Shown here piece by piece: positions 32,614 through 37,594 of a stretch of DNA of 37,594 bases. How positions within the stretch are numbered: the first letter of the stretch is position 1; every line of letters starts with the position of its first letter. Where the stretch lies: contig NZ_SOHH01000112.1 in assembly GCF_004403515.1 (NCBI RefSeq), positions 1-37,594 on the forward strand, read 5' to 3'. Made by a program: the position numbers and the translations under genes. The DNA is from Cryobacterium fucosi (GTDB lineage: Bacteria > Actinomycetota > Actinomycetes > Actinomycetales > Microbacteriaceae). The notes beneath the pieces were generated by a model, which did not search any database, was not told where the DNA came from, and saw only the letters and a program-made list of their open reading frames with translations.

Positions 32614-33027
32614 ATGACAGAGCCACAGGCCGGAGCGGGCATCGGCATCCTCGCCGCGTTCAGCGGATTCGCCGTGCCCGACATCGACGCGGCCCGCGCC
32701 TTCTACGCGGAGACCCTCGGCCTCACCGTGCGGGACGGCGGGATGGGCCTGCTGCGTCTGGAACTGCCCGGCGGAGCCGAGGTGATGGTCTACCCCAAGC
32801 CCGACCACGTGCCGGCCGTGTTCACCGTCCTCAACTTCGCCGTCGGTGACATCGACGCGGCCGTCGGCGAGCTGCTGGCCCGCGGGGTCGTCTTCGAACG
32901 CTACCCGGGGTCTCCCCAGGACGAGAAGGGCATCGCCAGGGACCCGCGCGGCCCGCAGATCGCCTGGTTCACCGACCCGGCCGGCAACATCCTCTCGGTG
33001 CTCCAGGATGACGGTGCTCCGGAATGA
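32614..33027 (+). CDS. VOC family (glyoxalase/bleomycin-resistance-like) protein
   Basis: 137 aa with the two-repeat VOC fold: FSGFAVPDIDAARAFYAETLGLTVRDGGMGLLRLELPGG and NFAVGDIDAAVGELLARGVVFERYPG, then DPRGPQIAWFTDPAGNILSVLQ. AGGAG lies 7 nt before the ATG. May bind or modify a small molecule exported by the neighbouring ABC transporter; no metal site is certain (His/Glu ligands are incomplete). Confidence 0.9.
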   Translation: MTEPQAGAGIGILAAFSGFAVPDIDAARAFYAETLGLTVRDGGMGLLRLELPGGAEVMVYPKPDHVPAVFTVLNFAVGDIDAAVGELLARGVVFERYPGSPQDEKGIARDPRGPQIAWFTDPAGNILSVLQDDGAPE

Positions 33028-33719
33028 CCGACGGGGTGCCGTTCACGACCGACCGCCGCACCGGAAAGCTTCGGGCGCCGCGGAACACCGCGCCGGCGGG
33101 TGCCGGGCCGTGGGATGTGAAGAAGGTGCTCAAGCCCTTCTACGGGCCCGCGAACCGCGAGTGGGAACTGGTCGAGGTACCCGCGCAGCGGTTCATTGCC
33201 GTCGACGGGAGTGGCGACCCGAACACCGCACCGGCCTACTCGGAGGCCGTCGAGGCCCTCTACGCGGTGGCCTACGGCATCAAGTTCCAGGCCAGGCGCG
33301 AGCTCGGGCGTGACGCGATCGTGGCTCCGCTCGAGGGTCTGTGGTACGCCGACGACGCATCCGTCTTCACCGCGGGGTCGAAGTCGGAGTGGCACTGGAC
33401 CATGCTGATCAGCGAACCCGACTGGGTGACGGATGCCTTCATCAGCCAGGCGATCGCGGCCGCGAGCGCGAAGAAGAAACTGCCTGCCCTCGCCGGGGTG
33501 CGCACCGAGACCCTCGTCGAGGGGCTCTCCGCCCAGCTGTTGCACCTCGGCTCCTACGACGACGAAGCGCCGGCCCTGGCGACCCTGCACGGTGAGTTCC
33601 TGGCCGAGAACGGGCTGCGGATCAACGGCCGGCACCACGAGGTGTACCTCGGCGACCCGCGCCGGACCGAGCCGGCGAAGCTCAAGACGGTACTCAGGCA
33701 GCCGGTCGCCCGGATCTGA
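33024..33719 (+). CDS. GyrI-like small-molecule-binding protein
   Basis: 231 aa with no DNA-binding domain. ELVEVPAQRFIAVDGSGDPNTAPAYSEAVEALYAVAYGIKF and GLWYADDASVF, then WHWTMLISEPDWVTDAF, match the GyrI-like/SOUL ligand-binding fold. Stand-alone GyrI domains are thought to bind or hydrolyse xenobiotics. The ATGA overlap with the VOC gene makes it the last gene of the drrAB-VOC-GyrI operon. The stop lies inside the first unit of a 14-bp tandem repeat. Confidence 0.88.
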   Translation: MTDGVPFTTDRRTGKLRAPRNTAPAGAGPWDVKKVLKPFYGPANREWELVEVPAQRFIAVDGSGDPNTAPAYSEAVEALYAVAYGIKFQARRELGRDAIVAPLEGLWYADDASVFTAGSKSEWHWTMLISEPDWVTDAFISQAIAAASAKKKLPALAGVRTETLVEGLSAQLLHLGSYDDEAPALATLHGEFLAENGLRINGRHHEVYLGDPRRTEPAKLKTVLRQPVARI

Positions 33720-33766
33720 CCGGCCGGATCTGACCGCCCGGGTCTGACCGGCCGGATCTGACCGGC
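33711..33766. repeat. Four tandem copies of a 14-bp repeat
   Basis: Units CGGATCTGACCGGC at 33711-33724, 33725-33738 (one change), 33739-33752 (one change) and 33753-33766. The first unit contains the stop of the GyrI-like gene. The GGCC-rich palindromic unit junctions may help terminate both convergent genes. Confidence 0.8.
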
Positions 33767-33811
33767 CGGGCGCTGGCCTGCTGCGTGGTGGCGCCAGTGC
33801 GGGCGCGCCGC

Positions 33812-35047
33812 CTACTCGGGGCTCCGGCGCAGTTCGGCCTGGATCAGCAGGGCCAGCTCCCGCAGCAGCACCGTGTCGATCTCGTCCGGCGACCGAGGCG
33901 AGGGGTCGAACACGCTGAGAACGCCGATCCGCTCGCCGGATTCTGCCTCAACCGGGAAGCCGGCGTAGAAGCGGGTGTGCGGCTCGCCGACCACGAGGGG
34001 ATGCTCGCGGGTGCGTGGGTCGAGCAGCGCGTCCGGAATGACCAGCGCGCCGGGGGATCGGACCGCGATGGCGGTGACCGAGCCGGCGAGCGGGTACACG
34101 CTGGGCGCCTCGCCCAGGTTTGATTTGTCCCACAAACGGTCTCCGTCGACGAAGGTGAACGCGGCCGACCGGGTGCCGTAGGAGCGCCGCGCCACCGCCA
34201 CGATCCGGTCGAAACGCTCTTCCGGGTCGGTGTCGAGGAGGCCGAGCTGGGTGACGGCCCGCGCCTCGTCGGGACCGGGCCAGTCGGGGTGGCCGGTCGG
34301 CGACCCGTCGTGGTCGCTGTCGGCGTCCCGGTCGTTGTCGCAGTGCTCCGCGTCGAGGGGGCCCTTCATCGATTCGGCGAGGTTCTCGCCCCAGGCGATG
34401 TAGTCCGCCGCCGTGCGGATGCGTCCGGGAGTGCGGGCCAGGCCGGCGGGCATGGCGACGAAGTAGGCGTCCGGCCGGGCGGCGCAGACGGCGCCGGTCA
34501 GGTCATTCAGCGCCCGCGCGTGCGTGGCGCCGAGGGAGCCCAGGGCGCCGTCGTAGGCCGCGATCGACCGGATAGGCTGCACGCCGAGCACGAAGATCCG
34601 GGTGGTGCGGGAGGTGCTGCGGCTGAGCTGGTCCAGGATCGCCTGGAGCTCCCGGCGCCACACCCTCGGGGCGAGCAGGCCCATGGCGTCGCTCGTGCCC
34701 ACGCTGAGCACGATCGCGTCGTAGCGCCACAGCTTCAGTCCGGCGAGTTCGGCGCGGGCCGACCGGATCGTCGCCGATGGGACGGGAACGACATCGACGT
34801 CCGTGCCGCGCCCGGTGCGCGCGGACAGCGCCCGCGCCAGCGACCCCGGCAGGGCCAGGTCGTGGCTGAGCACACCCCAGCCGACCGCCGGACCGCTGCC
34901 GAAGACCAGGATCCGATCGCTGTTGATGCCGGCGGCGTGGGCCTGCGGCGCGTCCCTCGGCCGGGGCACGGTGTCGTAGTCGCGGGCCTGTGCGGCGAGC
35001 CAGGAACGCACCAGGGGTGCCATCGCCCAGCGGATGACTTTCCCCAC
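33812..35047 (-). CDS. SGNH-like domain without catalytic residues, fused to a GAF domain
   Basis: 411 aa, GTG start at 35047 with GAGGAG 6 nt upstream. Residues ~44-230 follow the SGNH-hydrolase layout, but block I is FGSGPAVGWGVL (49-60; Gly52 where the nucleophile Ser should be) and block III is GTSD (117-120) instead of GxND. An acidic linker (HCDNDRDADSDHDGSP) follows. The C-terminal GAF domain (~265-400) shows AAFTFVDGDRLW, SVTAIAVRSPGALVIPDAL and FYAGFPVEAESGERIGVLSVFD. There is no signal peptide. Probably a pseudo-enzyme sensor, with a ligand-binding SGNH fold plus GAF. The block I pattern resembles the island protein at 5237-6175. Function unknown. Confidence 0.75.
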   Translation of the reverse strand: MGKVIRWAMAPLVRSWLAAQARDYDTVPRPRDAPQAHAAGINSDRILVFGSGPAVGWGVLSHDLALPGSLARALSARTGRGTDVDVVPVPSATIRSARAELAGLKLWRYDAIVLSVGTSDAMGLLAPRVWRRELQAILDQLSRSTSRTTRIFVLGVQPIRSIAAYDGALGSLGATHARALNDLTGAVCAARPDAYFVAMPAGLARTPGRIRTAADYIAWGENLAESMKGPLDAEHCDNDRDADSDHDGSPTGHPDWPGPDEARAVTQLGLLDTDPEERFDRIVAVARRSYGTRSAAFTFVDGDRLWDKSNLGEAPSVYPLAGSVTAIAVRSPGALVIPDALLDPRTREHPLVVGEPHTRFYAGFPVEAESGERIGVLSVFDPSPRSPDEIDTVLLRELALLIQAELRRSPE

Positions 35048-35105
35048 TGATACTCCTCGTGACCGAAAATGTTTCTCCAGTCCGTAAATCGTGGAGCCCG
35101 CTGAG

Positions 35106-35114
35106 CTTATATCA
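35106..35114 (-). promoter_or_regulatory. Extended -10 promoter of the SGNH-GAF gene
   Basis: On the - strand TGATATAAG forms an extended -10 (TGn-TATAAG) about 60 nt before the GTG start, in a locally AT-rich patch. The -35 is weak. Confidence 0.45.
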
Positions 35115-35212
35115 GGTAAACGTCGAGCGCGAGTCGCCCTGATCCTCAGCGTTCCCGCGACGGATGTCGTTCCGGCGACGGCTGCCCCCGGTCGGCGGAA
35201 CGCGGCCCCCGG

Positions 35213-36013
35213 CTAGCGGGAACCGCGCCGCTTGCCCTTCTTCGGGCTGGCGGTGGGGCGGGTGCGGCCGGGGGCGCTCTGGGTCTTCCTGGACACGGCC
35301 GGTTTCGCCTTCGCGGCGGCGACGCGCACGGCCTTCGCGGCGGCCTTCGCCTTGTCTGTCTTCTTTTCCTTCTTCACCCGCTCGGAACCGGCGGGCAGGG
35401 AATCGATCCGCGAGCTGTCCTTCGTGCGCCCGCGCACGATGCCGATGAATTCCTCGACGTCCTCGGTGGTCTCGCTCGTGAGCCAGGCCAGGGACACCTG
35501 ACTCTCCGCCACGTCCTCCACCGGCCGGGACACGACATCCTTCCGGCTGTGCAGCCGGGCGATCGAATGGGGGACGATCAGGATGCCCACCCCCGCCGCG
35601 ACCTGTTCCATGGCCTCGTCGAGGTCGCGCATTTTCGGCAGCGCACGGCGGGTGCCGTCGCGGATCTCGGTTGCCACCGCACGCCACTCCGGCACGGCGT
35701 CGGGGTCCTGCAGAAGATGCTCGCCGGCCAGGTCGGCGACGAGCACGCTGTCCTGGTCGGCGATGAAGTGGTCCTTCGCCGCGACGACCACGGGAATCTC
35801 GCGGTACAGCGCGATCAGGCTCAGGTCGGTCTCGTCGACGGGCAGCCGCACCAGGCTGACCTGGGCGCGGCCGTCGCGGAGCACCTGGTCCTGCTCGGTG
35901 GGATCCGTGCGGAACACCTCGAGCGGCTGGTCGGGGCGACGTTCGGCCCAGGTGCGGGTCCACTTGGTGGGGGTCACGCCGGCGACGAAGGCAATGGAAA
36001 AGGTCACCGGCAT
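35213..36013 (-). CDS. LysR-type substrate-binding domain protein without HTH, basic tail
   Basis: 266 aa. Residues ~1-200 match the periplasmic-binding-protein-like effector domain of LysR regulators (MPVTFSIAFVAGVTPTKWTRTWAERRPDQPLEVF, DGRAQVSLVRLPVDETDLSLIALYREIPVVVAAKDH and MEQVAAGVGILIVPHSIARLH). There is no N-terminal helix-turn-helix. The last ~60 residues are Lys/Arg/Ala-rich (KKEKKTDKAKAAAKA, ending KKGKRRGSR), reminiscent of histone-like tails, so DNA or RNA contact is possible. An in-frame GTG at 36007 has better RBS spacing than the ATG at 36013. Divergent from a DUF5997 gene, a pairing I recall as recurrent in actinobacteria. Confidence 0.8.
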   Translation of the reverse strand: MPVTFSIAFVAGVTPTKWTRTWAERRPDQPLEVFRTDPTEQDQVLRDGRAQVSLVRLPVDETDLSLIALYREIPVVVAAKDHFIADQDSVLVADLAGEHLLQDPDAVPEWRAVATEIRDGTRRALPKMRDLDEAMEQVAAGVGILIVPHSIARLHSRKDVVSRPVEDVAESQVSLAWLTSETTEDVEEFIGIVRGRTKDSSRIDSLPAGSERVKKEKKTDKAKAAAKAVRVAAAKAKPAVSRKTQSAPGRTRPTASPKKGKRRGSR

Positions 36014-36070
36014 CCTCTCTATTTCGGGCTCGGTCGGTATCGACCCGCCGGATCGACACCCCTCTCAGGC

Positions 36071-36076
36071 TATACG
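36071..36076 (+). promoter_or_regulatory. -10 of a leaderless DUF5997 transcript
   Basis: TATACG ends 8 nt before the ATG at 36085 and no RBS is present, so the mRNA probably starts at the AUG. The -35 is not clear. Confidence 0.4.
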
Positions 36077-36084
36077 CTTGACCA

Positions 36085-36522
36085 ATGACCGAGAAGAAGA
36101 CCCAGACCATGAAGCCCGCCACGGCGGCCCAGAAGCTCGGGATTCTGCTCGAAGCAGCCCCGGACGAGTTCCAATCGTCGCCGATTTCGCGCACCGACCT
36201 GGCCGCGCTGGACGCGAACCCGCCGGAGTGGCTGCTCGAACTGCGCGCCAACGGCCCGCACCCGAAGCAGGTCGTCGCCGCCAAGCTCGGCGTGTCGATC
36301 TCCGGTCTCGTGCGTGGCAAGGTGACCGAACCGCTCACCACCGCCGAGATCCTGGCCCTTCTGCAGCAGCCGCCGGCCTGGCTGGTCACCGAGCGGGCGA
36401 CCCAGTTCGAGGTCCGCGAGGAGCAGATCCGGGTCAAGGACCGCGACGCCGAGCGTGTCCGCAAGACGGCTCACATCGCGCGCCAGGCCGCCCAGAACGA
36501 GAAGGCCGGCCGCGGCCGCTGA
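36085..36522 (+). CDS. DUF5997 family protein
   Basis: 145 aa. The sequence MKPATAAQKLGILLEAAPDEFQSSPISRTDLAALDANPPEWLLELRANGPHPKQVVAAKLGVSISGLVRG agrees with DUF5997. The middle part (VVAAKLGVSISGLVRGKV) looks like a helix-turn-helix. The C-terminus is a charged helix. Proteins of this family are of unknown function; the divergent HTH-less LysR-domain partner raises the idea of a two-part regulator (DNA binding here, effector binding there), which is inference. Confidence 0.85.
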   Translation: MTEKKTQTMKPATAAQKLGILLEAAPDEFQSSPISRTDLAALDANPPEWLLELRANGPHPKQVVAAKLGVSISGLVRGKVTEPLTTAEILALLQQPPAWLVTERATQFEVREEQIRVKDRDAERVRKTAHIARQAAQNEKAGRGR

Positions 36523-36569
36523 CTCGGCACCGGTTGTTCGGCCCGCGCGGTGAGGACACCGGGGCGACG

Positions 36570-36639
36570 CCGAGCGCTCCTGTTGCGCCGCTGCGCGCCC
36601 GGCGCACCAGGAGCTCAGCGGCGCAAGTGGCGCGCTCGG
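36570..36639. terminator. Large alternative hairpins between convergent genes
   Basis: The outer stem joins 36570-36593 with 36616-36639 (19 of 24 positions pair, one 5-nt internal loop). An alternative inner stem joins 36577-36590 with 36600-36613 (13 of 14 pair). The two share bases and exclude each other. They lie between the stops of the DUF5997 gene and the alpha/beta hydrolase, so a bidirectional terminator is the simplest reading. Confidence 0.55.
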
Positions 36640-36654
36640 TACTGAGGCCCGCCC

Positions 36655-37350
36655 TCAGGAGGCGACGCCGGTGTACCGTTCGCGCAGAAAGCTGACGATC
36701 TCGGCGAGTTCGGCCTGTGAGATGGAATGTCCCATCCCCTCATAGCTGCGCTCGGTGAGGGCGGAATGGCCCGGCAGCCAGCCCTGGGTGCGTTCGATCG
36801 CATCCTGGGGAATGACCGAGTCGGCCGTGCCGCGGCCCCAGAAGACCGGGAGGCGTCGCTCGGCCAGGCGGGCATCGCCCGGATGCTCCGCGCGGCCCAC
36901 GAAACCCGACAGCTGCACCGCGAACGCGAACCGGTCGGGGGCCTGGCGCAGCAGCTGGAGCGCCATCGCACCGCCTTGGGAGAAGCCGAGCAGGCCCACC
37001 GAGGTCGGCTGCTCCGGCAGGGCGTCGAGCCAGGCCAGCACGCCGGTGGCGGCCGCGGTGAGGGCGTCGGCGCTCGGGGCCCCGGGGTTCACGGCGGCTC
37101 CGGCCGCCCCGATCGGGAACCAGGCCCAGCCGGGCCCGGCCGACAGCGGCGCGCGGAGGGCCGCGATCACCGGGTGCAACGGAAGATGCGGGGCGAGGGA
37201 GAAGAGGTCACCCTCGTGTGAGCCGTAGCCGTGCAGGATGAGCAGCAGGGGACGTCCGCCGCGGTCGGCGGGGCCGGCGGACCAGAGCACGGCGTCCGGG
37301 TCGATTTCCTCGGTCCGCGCGGTGGGGTGTTGCTCTTCGCTATTGCCCAT
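36655..37350 (-). CDS. Alpha/beta hydrolase, phospholipase/carboxylesterase type
   Basis: 231 aa from the ATG at 37350 (MGNSEEQHPTAR), with AAAGG upstream. The fold is shown by LLLILHGYGSHEGDLFSLAPHL (oxyanion region), nucleophile Ser124 in LLGFSQGGAMAL, Asp177 in GRGTADSVIP and His208 in GMGHSIS, so the triad is complete. The family covers esterases, lysophospholipases and acyl-protein thioesterases; substrate unknown. No signal peptide, so cytoplasmic. Confidence 0.92.
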   Translation of the reverse strand: MGNSEEQHPTARTEEIDPDAVLWSAGPADRGGRPLLLILHGYGSHEGDLFSLAPHLPLHPVIAALRAPLSAGPGWAWFPIGAAGAAVNPGAPSADALTAAATGVLAWLDALPEQPTSVGLLGFSQGGAMALQLLRQAPDRFAFAVQLSGFVGRAEHPGDARLAERRLPVFWGRGTADSVIPQDAIERTQGWLPGHSALTERSYEGMGHSISQAELAEIVSFLRERYTGVAS

Positions 37351-37463
37351 CTCGGACCTTTCGTTTCGGGTCGCGGCCGGAACGCGACGACTGGTTCCAT
37401 ACTTCCACTGCGGCGGGGTCACTCTGGCCTGCGCGATCTCGCCGGGGCCGACGGGCCCTGCGG

Positions 37464-37519
37464 GCACCGGTGCGCTCGGTCGGCACCGGTTCGTTCGGCC
37501 TGCACCGGTGCGCTCAGCC
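37464..37519. repeat. Three imperfect ~19-bp direct repeats
   Basis: Units at 37464-37481, 37482-37501 and 37502-37519 share GCACCGG(T)nCGnTCnG; two contain the palindrome GCACCGGTGC. The array overlaps the stop codon of the partial gene at the right edge. Confidence 0.6.
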
Positions 37520-37594
37520 CGCGGCGTCGCCGCGGGCGCGCAGGAAGGCGTCGATCGCGACGGCGAGCGGCGCGGTGCCCGGCCCGGGCAGGGT
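37514..37594 (-). CDS. Partial CDS, C-terminus only (runs off the window)
   Basis: The last 26 residues end APLAVAIDAFLRARGDAAG followed by TGA (37516-37514). The strand and codon bias match the neighbouring leftward gene. Too short to identify. Confidence 0.5.
   Translation of the reverse strand, partial: TLPGPGTAPLAVAIDAFLRARGDAAG

Noticed and set aside
33711..33766. CRISPR array
   Set aside because: Units are 14 bp and directly adjacent, without spacers, and no cas genes are present.

Overview
The window looks like a chromosomal segment of a high-GC actinobacterium, probably of the Microbacteriaceae (Cryobacterium/Leifsonia-like). This rests on very high GC at third codon positions, many GTG starts and ATGA gene overlaps, apparently leaderless genes, and family content (DUF5997 pair, actinobacterial c-di-GMP-I riboswitch sequence, DrrAB-type exporter). 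The genus is inference; no rRNA is present.

Layout. Bases 1-4750 hold an SseB-like protein, a TPR-GGDEF diguanylate cyclase, radA, and an SGNH hydrolase gene split by a frameshift. A tRNA-Ser(CGA) lies at 4757-4846. Its last 24 encoded bases plus 3 more are repeated exactly at 8893-8919, bounding a ~4.1 kb tRNA-inserted island of broken or unusual genes: a membrane SGNH-like protein without the nucleophile, preceded by a c-di-GMP-I riboswitch; a 5'-truncated SDR fused head-to-head to a 5'-truncated MmyB-like regulator; and a YhcG/DUF1016 nuclease gene with one in-frame amber codon. No integrase remains.

9224-13161 is an envelope/stress locus. An ECF sigma factor and two Asp23/Gls24-like genes are read leftward; divergently lie an Asp23/Gls24 gene, a 57-aa gene, a CsbD gene, an iron-containing redox enzyme and a CDGSH protein. 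Most junctions are 4-bp overlaps. 13291-21258 holds YihY/BrkB, a DinB-like protein, CorA, a hypothetical gene, sucrose phosphorylase with a second c-di-GMP-I-like riboswitch, an APC permease and its TetR regulator. 21502-29760 holds a beta-CASP metallo-hydrolase, TetR plus acyl-CoA dehydrogenase, small cysteine-containing proteins, a MinD/ParA-like ATPase with a deviant Walker A, a two-domain FKBP lipoprotein, panD and an FMN-binding protein. 29914-33719 is a TetR-controlled DrrAB-like export operon with VOC and GyrI-like genes. 33812-37594 holds an SGNH-like/GAF fusion, the HTH-less LysR-domain/DUF5997 pair, an alpha/beta hydrolase, and the end of another gene.

The thread most worth following is c-di-GMP: a GGDEF cyclase with intact catalytic motifs and two predicted c-di-GMP-I aptamers, one before a membrane pseudo-SGNH protein inside the island and one before sucrose phosphorylase. 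A second thread is the recurrence of SGNH-like proteins lacking the serine nucleophile (5237-6175 and 33812-35047).
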